DNA of 64,000 nt, taken from positions 62,001-126,000 of the forward strand of contig NZ_JARRCW010000001.1 of assembly GCF_031501865.1 (NCBI RefSeq), in the 5' to 3' direction. The notes beneath the pieces were generated by a model. It was not told where the DNA came from. It did no database searches and saw only the letters and a program-made list of their open reading frames with translations. Positions 25,170-34,955 of this stretch are shown here, one piece after another. The translations under genes were made by a program, and so were the position numbers. This DNA is from Pseudovibrio sp. M1P-2-3 (lineage in GTDB: Bacteria > Pseudomonadota > Alphaproteobacteria > Rhizobiales > Stappiaceae). Each line of letters starts with the position of its first letter. The first letter of the stretch is position 1.

Positions 25170-26408
25170 TTAGCCGGCTGAGGGATTATGTGAGGCAGGG
25201 GCCGGAATTCCTCTGGCCTTGGCAGATCCAGTCAGGAACCCGTAAATCGTCTTGAACATTTCCGGTTCATTTAGAAGGAAAGCATCATGCCCTCGGCTAC
25301 TGTCGACTTCGACGAAGGAGACATTTGCTGCAGCAGCATTGAGTGCCTGCACAATAGATTTGCTCTCTGAAGTTGGAAAGAGCCAGTCTGTTGTAAATGA
25401 CATTACGCAAAAGCGTGTTTTGGTACCTTTAAAAGCGTTTGCCAAAAGTCCCCCATGCGCGGCTGCTAAATCAAAATAATCCATGGCTCTTGTTACATAC
25501 AGATATGAATTGGCGTCAAAGCGGTCTACGAAGGTCATTCCTTGGTGGCGTAAGTAGCTTTCGATTTGGAAATCTGCATCGAACCCAAAAGTGAAGGCAG
25601 GCCTGTCCTGCAAATTCCGTCCAAATTTGTCTTGAAGAGATTCATCGGACATATAAGTGATGTGAGCCGCCATCCGGGCTACAGCAAGTCCTTTAGAAGG
25701 TCTCTTGCCATGCTTTGCATATTGACCACTGCACCATTCAGGGTCAGCCATCACCGCTTGTCTGCCAACCTCATGGAATGCAATATTTTGAGACGAGTGA
25801 CGTGCTCCAGTTGCAATCGGTATTGCAGCGAAAACACGTTCAGGGTAGGCTACTGCCCATTGAAGCACCTGCATTCCGCCCATAGAGCCACCAATAACAG
25901 CAAAGAGTGTTTCAATTCCGAGTGCTTCAACGAGCTTGGCTTGTGAACGCACCATGTCTCCAATGGTGACGATTGGTAAGTCAGTCGCATATTGTTCCCC
26001 AGATCGAGGATTAATGGATGCTGGGCCGGTAGTTCCCAAACAGCCACCAAGAACATTCGCGCAGATAACGAAATAATGATTTGTGTCGACGGGTCTTTCT
26101 GGACCGACCATTAATTGCCACCAGCCAGGTTTTCCAGTTACTGGATTTTGGGAGGCGACATATTGATCCCCTGTCAAAGCATGGCAGACCAGTACAGCAT
26201 TGGACTTATCTGCATTGAGTTCTCCGTAGGTCTCATAGGCGATTTGCCAAGGGGAAAGTTCCTTACCAGAATCGAGACGTAGTGGATTTTTCTCATCAAA
26301 TACCATCAGTTTACTTGAAGGACTTGAGACCTGCTCGACAGCGGTACTTATAATAGTTTTGTTAGGATCACTCTTCTTGGAGGGAGCTGTCCCCGTGGTG
26401 TCGGTCAT
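25170..26408 (-). CDS. metX: Homoserine O-acyltransferase MetX
   Basis: Alpha/beta-hydrolase-fold enzyme that acylates homoserine at the start of methionine synthesis. 412 residues; nucleophile Ser175 in [14 protein letters not shown], the oxyanion region [14 protein letters not shown], Asp in [12 protein letters not shown] and His in [11 protein letters not shown]. It has a roughly 35-residue N-terminal extension before the catalytic domain. The family is usually called acetyltransferase, but members that pair with MetW can use succinyl-CoA and the window's sulfhydrylase is a MetZ type, so the donor is open. First gene of the metXW operon. Confidence 0.92.
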   Translation of the reverse strand: MTDTTGTAPSKKSDPNKTIISTAVEQVSSPSSKLMVFDEKNPLRLDSGKELSPWQIAYETYGELNADKSNAVLVCHALTGDQYVASQNPVTGKPGWWQLMVGPERPVDTNHYFVICANVLGGCLGTTGPASINPRSGEQYATDLPIVTIGDMVRSQAKLVEALGIETLFAVIGGSMGGMQVLQWAVAYPERVFAAIPIATGARHSSQNIAFHEVGRQAVMADPEWCSGQYAKHGKRPSKGLAVARMAAHITYMSDESLQDKFGRNLQDRPAFTFGFDADFQIESYLRHQGMTFVDRFDANSYLYVTRAMDYFDLAAAHGGLLANAFKGTKTRFCVMSFTTDWLFPTSESKSIVQALNAAAANVSFVEVDSSRGHDAFLLNEPEMFKTIYGFLTGSAKARGIPAPASHNPSAG

Positions 26409-26739
26409 TCTTGTCGTATCCTAGACATTTTCCGTAAACTTCCCCAAAGCCTTTGGCTTAATATGTGATGCTTGCTAAATTTGATGGGCAAGGCTGTCAA
26501 TGAGTTCTTTTGAATTCCATTTTTTGAGTTTCTGTCTCTTGGCACTGTGATAGTAGTTTTTATGGTAAGTCAAACACTGCATATTCAATAAATTTGAGTA
26601 AAGAGCTCAATGGATTTATTCAAAGTGCTAAGAGTATTTATGATGACTTAAATCTAAGTGGGGTTTTGTTAGTGCGTTTAGCTTTTTCGGAAACCGTATT
26701 GTAAGATATGCAATAAAGTTAATGATGGGAAATAAAAAG
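26409..26739. other. Divergent promoter region metX / hisC
   Basis: About 330 bases with no gene. On the minus strand TTGACA (26495-26500) and TAGCAA (26472-26477) with a 17-base spacer make a candidate metX promoter. I looked for a second SAM-II aptamer on the metX side and found none. Confidence 0.45.
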
Positions 26740-27837
26740 ATGGATCAACAGGCAGACCGCCCTGTTCCCCGTTCTGGTGTTTTAGCAATAGACCCGTATG
26801 TTCCAGGTAAGGCCAAAGCGAAGAATGGTCAGACAATCTATAAACTCTCTTCAAATGAGACACCTTTAGGTGCCAGCCCTAAAGCGATCGAGGCGTATCA
26901 TGCGTTATCTCACTTTGAGCATTACCCCGACCCATCTGCCTCGAATCTCAGAGAAGCTATTGGAGATGTTTATGGCTTAAATCCAGATAATATCATTTGT
27001 GGGTGTGGATCCGATGAAATTCTAAGCCTGCTTGCCTACGCCTATCTTGGTGAGGGTGATGAAGCCATTTTCACTGAGCATGGCTTTTTAGTCTATAATA
27101 TTGCAACTCTTGCGGCTGGCGGGACGCCTGTTGTGGCCCCCGAAAAGAACCTTACCACTGATGTTGATGCAATTCTTGAAAGGATAAGCGAGAAAACGAA
27201 GATGGTTTTCATCGCGAATCCGAATAATCCAACGGGTACTTATATTCCATTCAAGGAGATTCGCCGTCTCCACGCTGGCTTGCCCAAAACGACTGTTTTG
27301 GTGCTGGATGCCGCCTATGCTGAGTATGTCCGTCGAAATGATTATGAAGCTGGAATTGAACTGGTCGCCACATCCCAGAATGTAGTGATGACCAGGACTT
27401 TCTCCAAGGTATATGGATTGCCTTCTCTACGTGTTGGGTGGGGTTACGCGCCAGATCATATAATAGATGCTTTGAACCGTATTCGTGGGCCTTTCAATAT
27501 GAACTCTGCAGCGATAGCTGCGGGAGCAGCGGCTGTTAGGGATCAGGCTTTTTTGGAGGCGGCAGTCCTTTTCAATCAACAGTGGTTGCCATGGGTGAGC
27601 AAGGAGCTCGGTAAACTTGGTCTGAAAGTTACGCCGAGTGTTGGCAATTTTATTTTGGTCCATTTTCCTGAAGAACTCGGTAAAAGAGCTGCGGATGCGG
27701 ATGCATATCTACTGGAACGTGGTTGCATTTTACGTAGGGTTGATGCCTATGGATTCCCCAATGCGCTGCGGATGTCAATCGGAACTGAAGAAGCCAATCG
27801 CGATGTTGTGAAACATCTAGCCGACTTTCTAAAATAG
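26740..27837 (+). CDS. hisC: Histidinol-phosphate aminotransferase
   Basis: PLP aminotransferase of histidine synthesis; in alphaproteobacteria the hisC copy next to tyrC commonly also serves aromatic amino acid transamination. 365 residues: [16 protein letters not shown] near the N-terminus, [41 protein letters not shown], and the PLP Lys in [20 protein letters not shown] favour ATG 26740, about 10 bases after GGGA; in-frame ATGs at 26722 and 26725 are possible. tyrC follows 18 bases on. Confidence 0.93.
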   Translation: MDQQADRPVPRSGVLAIDPYVPGKAKAKNGQTIYKLSSNETPLGASPKAIEAYHALSHFEHYPDPSASNLREAIGDVYGLNPDNIICGCGSDEILSLLAYAYLGEGDEAIFTEHGFLVYNIATLAAGGTPVVAPEKNLTTDVDAILERISEKTKMVFIANPNNPTGTYIPFKEIRRLHAGLPKTTVLVLDAAYAEYVRRNDYEAGIELVATSQNVVMTRTFSKVYGLPSLRVGWGYAPDHIIDALNRIRGPFNMNSAAIAAGAAAVRDQAFLEAAVLFNQQWLPWVSKELGKLGLKVTPSVGNFILVHFPEELGKRAADADAYLLERGCILRRVDAYGFPNALRMSIGTEEANRDVVKHLADFLK

Positions 27838-27855
27838 AGTTGAACAAACAAACAA

Positions 27856-28791
27856 ATGCCTGAATTCCTCTTTCAACGCGTTGCTCTGATCGGTATCGGT
27901 CTGATCGGATCATCACTTGCACGTGTCATGGAGCGAGAAAAAATCGCTGCAGAGATAATCGTTTCCACACGCTCAGAGAACACGCTTAAGCGTGCTGAAG
28001 AGTTAGGATTAGGAAGCCGATATTATCTTGATGCTGGTGATGCTGTTGAAGGGGCGGACCTTGTCATTGTTTGTGTTCCGGTCGGTGCGTCCGAAGCTGT
28101 CGCAAAGCAAATCGCTCCCCGTTTAAAAAAGGGGGCGATTGTAACGGATGTAGGATCGGTGAAAAAAGCCGTGATAGCGGCAATGCGTCCTCATATCCCT
28201 CAAGATGTGTATTTTATTGCAGGGCATCCAATCGCAGGAACCGAGTACTCGGGGCCGGATTCTGGGTTTGCCTCTCTTTTTGATGGCCGGTGGTGCATTC
28301 TAACGCCAGAAGCGGGCGAGGACGCCACTGCACTGGATAAACTGGTCGAGTTTTGGAAGGCTTGTGGTTCAACAGTGGAGGTTATGGATGCGGAGCACCA
28401 TGATCTCGTGCTTGCTGTAGTTTCTCATTTGCCGCACATCATTGCCTATAACATTGTTGGTACTGCCGATGACTTGGAGACTGTGACAAAATCGGAGGTA
28501 ATTAAATACTCTGCTTCTGGTTTTCGTGATTTCACCCGTTTGGCTGCATCCGATCCAATTATGTGGCGTGATGTTTGTTTAAACAATAAAGATGCAATAC
28601 TGGAGATGCTCTCAAGATTCTCTGAAGATCTTTCAGCACTGCAAAGGGCCATTCGGTGGAGCGATGGAGACGCTCTACACCAACTATTCACGAGAACCCG
28701 CGGAATTCGGAGAGATTTGATCGATGCAGGGCAGGAAACTTCGGAACCAAACTTTGGCCGTCAACATGAAAATGGCGAGCCTGCGCAGTAA
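27856..28791 (+). CDS. tyrC: Prephenate/arogenate dehydrogenase
   Basis: NAD(P)-dependent oxidative decarboxylation in tyrosine synthesis. 311 residues with the N-terminal Rossmann motif FQRVALIGIGLIGSSLARVM, then VVICVPVGAS, IVTDVGSVKKAVI, the active-site His in FIAGHPIAGTEYSGP and the helical C-terminal domain (LVLAVVSHLPHIIAYNIVG). It is cotranscribed with hisC. The short tail after residue 285 is polar and probably disordered. Confidence 0.92.
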   Translation: MPEFLFQRVALIGIGLIGSSLARVMEREKIAAEIIVSTRSENTLKRAEELGLGSRYYLDAGDAVEGADLVIVCVPVGASEAVAKQIAPRLKKGAIVTDVGSVKKAVIAAMRPHIPQDVYFIAGHPIAGTEYSGPDSGFASLFDGRWCILTPEAGEDATALDKLVEFWKACGSTVEVMDAEHHDLVLAVVSHLPHIIAYNIVGTADDLETVTKSEVIKYSASGFRDFTRLAASDPIMWRDVCLNNKDAILEMLSRFSEDLSALQRAIRWSDGDALHQLFTRTRGIRRDLIDAGQETSEPNFGRQHENGEPAQ

Positions 28792-28890
28792 TTGCAGGGA
28801 ATGTAGACCTTTGTAGAGGTTGCTTGAACCTGTGTCTGTGGCATTGTTGCTCAATCAAATCTCCTGTGGTGGCTGAGATTGATGAACTTT

Positions 28891-28920
28891 AGGCGGGCTG
28901 TTTAGTAGTCCGCCTTTTTT
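28891..28920 (+). terminator. hisC-tyrC terminator
   Basis: A 9-bp stem with one G-T pair (28891-28899 with 28907-28915) runs into six T. Confidence 0.82.
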
Positions 28921-29067
28921 ATTCCCGCCTTAATGATCTCTGTATTAACCAATGCCACAAGCTAGTCCGACTTATTTTGATATATTTTGGCTTTATAATC
29001 GCGTTCAACAGGTGTGATGCAGTATAATAAAAGCCGCAAATGTAAATAATATGCGTCTTGAGGGACT

Positions 29068-29991
29068 ATGAAGGACGGAAAAGACCTAGCCCAGATACTG
29101 CAGGATATTGTTTCGGAGATTAAACAGGCCAAAGAGTGGGGGGCTGTTGCCGATTATATTCCAGAGCTTGCACGCGTCAATTACAAACAGTTTGGTATCA
29201 GTGTTTGTATGAATGATGGCCAAGTGTACTGCGCGGGTGATGCTGAAATTAAGTTTTCTATTCAAAGTGTGTCCAAAGTTTTCACTTTGGCGATTGCACT
29301 GGGTCGTTTGGGGCATCAGTTGTGGAATCGCGTAGGGCGTGAACCTTCCGGGCGAGCTTTCAACTCTATAGTACAGTTAGAACTGGAAGGTGGAGTTCCA
29401 AGGAACCCCTTCATCAACGCTGGAGCAATAGTGACAACCGATGCGATTATGGTTGGAGCTACGCCTAAAGAAACTTTGGCTGAAATTCTCCAGTTTGTAC
29501 GATCTGCAACAGGATCAGATTCCATTTTCATTAATGGCGCTGTTGCCCATTCTGAGAAGGAAACTGGGCACAGTAATTTCGCGCTAGCACATTATATGCG
29601 CGCACATAATAACTTAGTCCATAGTCCGGATCTTACGCTTGGCACCTATTTCCATCAATGTGCAATAGAAATGAACTGCAAGGAATTGGCCTTGGCTGGG
29701 CGTTTTTTGTGTGGGCTTCCTGAATTCAACCCTCTTATTTCTCAAAGTCGTGTAAAGGCGATCAATGCACTTATGATGACTTGTGGGCACTATGACGGTT
29801 CGGGTGACTTTGCCTACCGAATAGGAATTCCTGGTAAGAGTGGAGTCGGTGGGGGTATTCTTGCGATTGTACCTAAGATCGCCTCAGTTGCTGTGTGGTC
29901 TCCGGGTTTGAACAGCTTCGGCAACTCTCTGCTGGGCACACTAGCTCTAGAAAAACTGGTTCAGCGTACAGGGTGGTCTGTTTTCGGATAG
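29068..29991 (+). CDS. glsA: Glutaminase
   Basis: Serine-dependent beta-lactamase-like-fold enzyme that hydrolyses glutamine to glutamate and ammonia. 307 residues, full length. The catalytic Ser-x-x-Lys is in [18 protein letters not shown], followed by [14 protein letters not shown], the Tyr motif FCH-equivalent [17 protein letters not shown] and the C-terminal [18 protein letters not shown]. It is monocistronic. Roles proposed for the family include acid resistance and nitrogen recycling; nothing here chooses between them. Confidence 0.95.
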   Translation: MKDGKDLAQILQDIVSEIKQAKEWGAVADYIPELARVNYKQFGISVCMNDGQVYCAGDAEIKFSIQSVSKVFTLAIALGRLGHQLWNRVGREPSGRAFNSIVQLELEGGVPRNPFINAGAIVTTDAIMVGATPKETLAEILQFVRSATGSDSIFINGAVAHSEKETGHSNFALAHYMRAHNNLVHSPDLTLGTYFHQCAIEMNCKELALAGRFLCGLPEFNPLISQSRVKAINALMMTCGHYDGSGDFAYRIGIPGKSGVGGGILAIVPKIASVAVWSPGLNSFGNSLLGTLALEKLVQRTGWSVFG

Positions 29992-30229
29992 GCGTTTAGG
30001 GCCTACTTTCGCCAAAGATGAGCTACAGCAATCATACTCCTTGATATCGGACTCAAGTCGAACTACCCAAGAAAGCCTCCTGCCAGAATTGAGTACCTAT
30101 ATGTAATATTCTGACTTTGCTTTTATAAACTTGGCTTTGAGTAATCGCGATGAGCATGTAGGAGGGCACGGTGGGGGCGGGAAGAATACTAATTGTTAAT
30201 TTCCAATAGAGCTGAATAATCTGACATGA

Positions 30230-30688
30230 ATGGTTTTTAGAATGATTGATGCCCGCAGACTTTTCTTTCAATCCATCCGAATTATTTGCGGATATATCAT
30301 GGGGCTTATTGCTGCTGGTCTGTTTATCTCTTGGGGGCTGTTTGAAGTGGGAACTCCAGCAAGTGATCCTGTAGGGTTTATTGCGATGGTGTGGACTACA
30401 TATATGGCAGCCAGCATCTTTGGTTCGTTATCAGTAATTCCAAGTTTGGTTGCGATTTTGTGTGCGGAGTTCATGAGCCTGCGTAGCGTGGTTTATCACG
30501 TTGCCGTTGGCGGAGTTATTGCGCTCGTACTGTGGAGTTTGGGTGGACAAATACCTTCGGATGTGAACCTAAGATTACTACGTCCGGGTTCCAGTATCGC
30601 AGCTTCGGCAGGGTTTATAGGCGGGTTTGTATATTGGATTATTGCTGGCCGATTGTCAGGCATCTGGCGGATATTGCTTCGAAAGTAA
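30230..30688 (+). CDS. Small integral membrane protein, unknown function
   Basis: 152 residues with about four hydrophobic segments (roughly 13-36, 46-74, 80-98 and 116-138) and short loops, e.g. GLIAAGLFISWGLFEV and SASAGFIGGFVYWIIAG-like stretches. I do not recognise the family. A second in-frame ATG at 30242 could be the real start; neither has a strong ribosome-binding site. It is convergent with the metal-pump gene, with a hairpin between them. The composition looks native to the surrounding genome. Confidence 0.6.
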   Translation: MVFRMIDARRLFFQSIRIICGYIMGLIAAGLFISWGLFEVGTPASDPVGFIAMVWTTYMAASIFGSLSVIPSLVAILCAEFMSLRSVVYHVAVGGVIALVLWSLGGQIPSDVNLRLLRPGSSIAASAGFIGGFVYWIIAGRLSGIWRILLRK

Positions 30689-30701
30689 TCAGAAACTAGA
30701 A

Positions 30702-30721
30702 CTGGGCTTATAAGAGCCCAG
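30702..30721. terminator. Hairpin between convergent genes
   Basis: CTGGGCT (30702-30708) pairs with AGCCCAG (30715-30721). It lacks a clear T-run on either side, so termination efficiency is doubtful. Confidence 0.4.
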
Positions 30722-30736
30722 CCCTAACTCGACATC

Positions 30737-33136
30737 TTACTCCTTCATAAGGCGCATAGCATTCGCAACAACGACAAGGGTTGCTCCAACATCACCAAGA
30801 ATTGCGCCCCAGAGGCTGGAAAGGCCAACAGCTGTGAGAACAATCAAAGTTCCTTTGACAGCAAAAGCTATTCCAATATTTTGATGAATGATCATAAGTG
30901 TTCTCTTCGAATGGGCCACCAGCCAAGGCAACTTGGAAAGATCATCCTTCATGAGAGCAATATCGGCTGTTTCAATTGCTGCATCTGAGCCGATAGCGCC
31001 CATCGCAATGCCGAAACTTGCCCGCGCCATTGCCGGAGCATCATTCACACCATCACCAATCATAGCAACAGTCGGATATTTTTCTGCAAGGGCTTCCACC
31101 GCTTCGACTTTATCTTCAGGGAGAAGCTCGGCTCTAACTTCATCAATTCCAACGCTTTTGGCGACACGCTCGGCTGTAGACTTGTTATCACCAGTAAGCA
31201 TTACAAGTTTTTCAATCCCTGAAGCATGCAAGTCCTTCACAAGATCTGCGGCTGTCTCACGGATGGTATCGGACAGGGCAATGATGCCGCAAACATGCTC
31301 TTCACTGCCAATTGCGACGACTGTCTTACCTTGGGCTTCAAGCTCTTTGGCAATGCTGTCAGCCTCTCCAATTTCAAAGTGCTTTTCGTTTAGGAATCTT
31401 CTAGACCCAAGCCAGTAATGATTGCCATTTCGGGAACCGGACAAACCACGGCCAGGTAGAAGCTCAACATTGTCTGCAGGAGAGAACTTTACGCCCTCTT
31501 CGTTAGCGCGGGTTAATATGGCTTCAGCCAAGGGGTGGGTACTGCGTGCCTCTAGTGAGGCTGCACGAACCAAAAGCTCCTCCACGCTATGGCCACTCAA
31601 TGGCCTGATGTCTGTTACGGAAGGTTGGCCGTTCGTAATGGTTCCTGTTTTGTCGAAAGCAAGTGCTTTGAGCTTTCCCGGGAGTTCAAGAAAAACCCCT
31701 CCCTTGATTAGTACTCCGTTGCGGGCGGCGGATGCCAAGCCTGAAACAATACTAACTGGAGTAGAGATAACCAGCGCACAAGGGCAGGAGATGACTAACA
31801 GAATCAGGGAGCGATAGAACCATGTTTCCCATGGTTGGCCAAATAGGAGTGGGGGAATAATCGCCATTAATATTGCTAGTAACATAACAATTGGAGTGTA
31901 AACACGGGCGAACTTTTCAACCCATTGTTCCGAGGCAGCGCGTCTTCCCTGCGCTTCGCTGACAAGACGAATGATACGAGCGAGCATCGTGTCGTCCGTA
32001 CCTTTGGTGGATTCGACCTCAAAAGCTCCTTCGCCGTTGATTGTTCCGGCAAAGACATCATCTCCAACTTCTTTTAGGACAGGAACGCTTTCACCTGTAA
32101 TTGGAGATTGATCGACACTTCCGATGCCTTTCTTGACGATACCGTCCAGAGGAATTCTGTCACCACCCCGTATAATGAAGCGAGTTCCGATAGACACCGT
32201 TTCTGCCGCGACCTCAGTTTCGCTGCCATCTTCAGTAATAATGCGCACCGTACTGGGAGCAATGTCCATAAGAGCAGCAACGGCTCTTCGGGCTCGACCG
32301 ACACTCCAGCTTTCCAGGTAGAGTGAGAGTGAGAACAGGAATGCCACAGTTGCACCTTCAAACCACTCTCCAATGGCAATGGCACCTATGACGGCAACAA
32401 GCATCAACAAGTTCATGTCAGGGCGCATGCTTTTGGCGGCATAGTAGGCCTTGATCGCCACGAACCGGGCGCCTGCAACTATGGCAAACAGATAGAATAC
32501 CTCAGTGCCTATTGACGGTGCGCCCTCAAAAACATTGCTAATGGAAAGCTGTTGGCCAGCTGCGAGGTATTGATAAGTTTGAAAGAGAAGAGCAATGCCC
32601 CAGAAAGCACCTGAGGCGAGCGTCCAAAGACCCAACAGCCTATGTTGTTTGGCTTGGGCCTCATCCGCTTCTTCATCCTTCCATATAGCCGCCTTCATTC
32701 CCGTTATGCCGACTGCTTTGATAATCTTTTCGTCGGAGATCGCCTTTGCTGCAGGTGACACCAGCATTTTCGCATTGAGCACGTCGAAGGCTAGTGCGTT
32801 ACTATCCCCAACGACTGGTCCCACTTCTCTTTTCAAAATGGCGATTTCATCAGCACAACAAAGCCCTTCGACACGAAAAGCTCTAGCCCCTTTCCAGCTT
32901 ACGACATCGGGTAATGCAGTTTCCGCATGTGTACATCCGCAACTATGGTCTCCATGGTTTTGGGAGTGCTCATGGGCGTGATCATGATTATGGGTCGTCT
33001 CATTACCTTGATTATCGCTGCAACATGAGCTTTTTTGTACTTGTTGGTCGTTACCTGTACAGCAGTTACCGGATTCCAAGCTCTGGCCTTGTACCGGATC
33101 GGTTTCTGGTCTTCCTTGTTTTTTCGGCTTTGTCAT
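30737..33136 (-). CDS. zntA: Heavy-metal-translocating P-type ATPase (Zn/Cd/Pb type)
   Basis: P1B-type ATPase exporting soft divalent metals across the inner membrane. 799 residues: a Cys/His-rich N-terminal tail (CC pairs, then a His-Asp/His-Glu run around residues 45-65), a heavy-metal-associated-like domain with GLCCADEI in place of GMTC, membrane helices, the channel motif SCPCALVIS, phosphorylation motif AFDKTGTITNG, MLTGDNKSTA and MIGDGVNDAPA. CPC plus the Zn/Cd-type ending fits ZntA/CadA. ATG 33136 is preceded by GGAG; the TTG at 33148 is rejected. Its promoter has MerR-type architecture. No metal regulator is adjacent. Confidence 0.92.
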   Translation of the reverse strand: MTKPKKQGRPETDPVQGQSLESGNCCTGNDQQVQKSSCCSDNQGNETTHNHDHAHEHSQNHGDHSCGCTHAETALPDVVSWKGARAFRVEGLCCADEIAILKREVGPVVGDSNALAFDVLNAKMLVSPAAKAISDEKIIKAVGITGMKAAIWKDEEADEAQAKQHRLLGLWTLASGAFWGIALLFQTYQYLAAGQQLSISNVFEGAPSIGTEVFYLFAIVAGARFVAIKAYYAAKSMRPDMNLLMLVAVIGAIAIGEWFEGATVAFLFSLSLYLESWSVGRARRAVAALMDIAPSTVRIITEDGSETEVAAETVSIGTRFIIRGGDRIPLDGIVKKGIGSVDQSPITGESVPVLKEVGDDVFAGTINGEGAFEVESTKGTDDTMLARIIRLVSEAQGRRAASEQWVEKFARVYTPIVMLLAILMAIIPPLLFGQPWETWFYRSLILLVISCPCALVISTPVSIVSGLASAARNGVLIKGGVFLELPGKLKALAFDKTGTITNGQPSVTDIRPLSGHSVEELLVRAASLEARSTHPLAEAILTRANEEGVKFSPADNVELLPGRGLSGSRNGNHYWLGSRRFLNEKHFEIGEADSIAKELEAQGKTVVAIGSEEHVCGIIALSDTIRETAADLVKDLHASGIEKLVMLTGDNKSTAERVAKSVGIDEVRAELLPEDKVEAVEALAEKYPTVAMIGDGVNDAPAMARASFGIAMGAIGSDAAIETADIALMKDDLSKLPWLVAHSKRTLMIIHQNIGIAFAVKGTLIVLTAVGLSSLWGAILGDVGATLVVVANAMRLMKE

Positions 33137-33170
33137 TCCAAACTCCAAGCTCTCTCTAGTACTGTGACTG

Positions 33171-33201
33171 AAGATAGGACCTACAGTGACTAGAGGTTCA
33201 A
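33171..33201 (-). promoter_or_regulatory. MerR-family-type promoter of zntA
   Basis: Reading the minus strand: -35 TTGAAC (33201-33196), spacer of 19 bases, -10 TATCTT (33176-33171). A dyad ACCTCTAG-TCA-CTGTAGGT (33197-33179) fills the spacer. A 19-bp spacer with an internal dyad starting ACC and ending GGT is the hallmark of promoters activated by MerR-family metal sensors such as ZntR, CadR and PbrR. The regulator gene is not nearby. Confidence 0.68.
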
Positions 33202-33279
33202 GCTGTTTTTATGATTTCTGCGAAAGAAAAATCCAGGAACGAATTTACATTGATCAAATGGAGTAGAGACCGCAGAAAT

Positions 33280-33789
33280 CTAGGAGTTCAGTAAACACTG
33301 CAATTTGTAAATACCGTCTTGATCAGGACAAGTTTTTAGGGCGGCTTGAACAGTCAAGCCATTGCCAATGTGAGCGTCTGGCCAGATTTCGGCAAGGGGT
33401 ATAAGAACAAAAGCACGTTCGGCCATTCTTGGGTGTGGAACCTCCAATCCTTCATCCTGAACTGTTTGGTCTCCGTATAGCAGGAGATCAATGTCAATTG
33501 TACGCGGTCCCCAACGCTCTTCTCGTGTACGGCCCAGATCTTCCTCAACTCCTAAACAAGTTCGCAGTAATTCTTGAGCTGAAAGGCTTGTTCGAATTGT
33601 TACGCAACAATTACGATAGTCGTCTTGCGGGACAGGGCCCCAAGGGGGAGTTCTGTAATGAGATGAGGTGGCGATTACCTCAATATCAGGAGTTTGATCT
33701 AGTATACTGATTGCGCTTTTAATATAGGCATTGCTGTCACCAAGATTGGACCCCAGTCCAAGGGCACATGTTATCATTTCACGTTTCAT
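33280..33789 (-). CDS. folK: 6-hydroxymethyl-7,8-dihydropterin pyrophosphokinase
   Basis: Transfers pyrophosphate from ATP to hydroxymethyldihydropterin in folate synthesis. 169 residues with the family start ALGLGSNLGDSNAYIKSAI, YRTPPWGPVPQDDYRNC and the signature RTREERWGPRTIDIDLLLYG, then LEVPHPRMAERAFVLIPLAEI. It begins 3 bases after folP, so the two are cotranscribed. folB, which often lies between folP and folK in alphaproteobacteria, is absent from this spot. Confidence 0.94.
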   Translation of the reverse strand: MKREMITCALGLGSNLGDSNAYIKSAISILDQTPDIEVIATSSHYRTPPWGPVPQDDYRNCCVTIRTSLSAQELLRTCLGVEEDLGRTREERWGPRTIDIDLLLYGDQTVQDEGLEVPHPRMAERAFVLIPLAEIWPDAHIGNGLTVQAALKTCPDQDGIYKLQCLLNS

Positions 33790-33792
33790 GCT

Positions 33793-34608
33793 CTAGGCTC
33801 CGAGCTCTTGCATTTCATGAAAAACGTGGGTGCTGTCAACATGGGCTTTCACGTCATGGGCCCGGATAATCCTAGCTCCACCGGTCATGGCAAGTATATG
33901 TACGGCAAGAGATCCAAATATGCGGTCTTTTGGCTCTACATTCAGGAGGTTACCAATCATTCTTTTGCGGGAGGCCCCTGCTAGAAGAACTCTTCCATGT
34001 GACTTCAGTTCTTGAAAGCGCTTTAGTATCTCGTAGTTCTGGCTGTAAGCTTTACCAAAACCGAAACCTGGATCAAGGATTTGATTGTGGTGAGAAATTC
34101 CAGCTTTGGTGGCCAACTCAATAGAGCGGTCGAAAAAGAGCTTAATGTCCTTCATAATATCGATAGTTTCGTCAGCTTCATTACGATTATGCATCATGAT
34201 TACAGGGACACCAGCCTTAGCAACAACTTCGGCCATCCGTTCGTCTTTTTGTAATCCCCAGACGTCATTGACGATATGGGCACCTGCCTTTATTGCCGCC
34301 TCTGCGACACTGGCTTTATACGTATCAATTGAGATAAGGGTATTGAGGCCACGTAGTTTTTCAAGCACCGGTAATACTCGGTCAAGCTCTTCTTGTTCTG
34401 AAATTGCAGTAGCGCCAGGGCGTGTACTTTCTCCGCCTACATCCAAAATATCAGCACCTTCCTCCAGCATTTTTTGAGCATGAAGAAATGCAGTTTCTGG
34501 AGCATTGTAGACCCCTCCGTCAGAGAAACTGTCAGGGGTCACATTTAAAATGCCCATAACAAGAGGACGACGTTTTGATGTTAGCGCACTTAAGAGCGGA
34601 GCTGGCAT
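33793..34608 (-). CDS. folP: Dihydropteroate synthase
   Basis: Condenses dihydropterin pyrophosphate with p-aminobenzoate; the target of sulfonamides. 271 residues, TIM barrel. Signatures: MGILNVTPDSFSDGGVY (substrate loop 1), DILDVGGESTRPGA (loop 2), HIVNDVWG, ILDPGFGFGKAYSQN and the C-terminal RAHDVKAHVDS. First gene of the folP-folK operon; the start at 34608 gives the usual length. Confidence 0.95.
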   Translation of the reverse strand: MPAPLLSALTSKRRPLVMGILNVTPDSFSDGGVYNAPETAFLHAQKMLEEGADILDVGGESTRPGATAISEQEELDRVLPVLEKLRGLNTLISIDTYKASVAEAAIKAGAHIVNDVWGLQKDERMAEVVAKAGVPVIMMHNRNEADETIDIMKDIKLFFDRSIELATKAGISHHNQILDPGFGFGKAYSQNYEILKRFQELKSHGRVLLAGASRKRMIGNLLNVEPKDRIFGSLAVHILAMTGGARIIRAHDVKAHVDSTHVFHEMQELGA

Positions 34609-34955
34609 TATAAAAACCGTTTTGAGATTACCCGAAGCAGAGGTGGCTATTGCAGTTTTTTGAGATAAAAATCAAGCCGAGACTGTCAAGACGACGGAAT
34701 TTCCTGATTATTGAATTATGGATGTTTGGGGAGGTTTGCGAACTTTCACCTATTAATGAGATATGAGAAAAATATACCTTAAATCAATAGGTTGTATTTA
34801 GTGGCACGTAATATGCGGATTGTAAAAACAGCTCAAGTTCTCTTTTATGCCGAGAATTAGGGTGAGTACACTTAAGGTGTGAAAGGAATAGGGACATTTT
34901 ACAGCTTAGCGCTCACTAAGTTTCGAGCTTTCTGTTATCCCTTTGGGGAAAATAA
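34609..34955. other. Gap between folP and an unknown gene
   Basis: 347 AT-rich bases with divergent promoters expected. No repeat, RNA or small gene stands out. Confidence 0.5.

Noticed and set aside
26409-26739. A second SAM-II riboswitch before metX
   Set aside because: Neither strand shows the GATTTG / GCTTGC / GCTAAAG pattern that is so clear before metZ.
30888-31817. Long open frames antisense to the P-type ATPase
   Set aside because: Serine/proline/alanine-rich shadow translations of conserved pump motifs, with no start signals.
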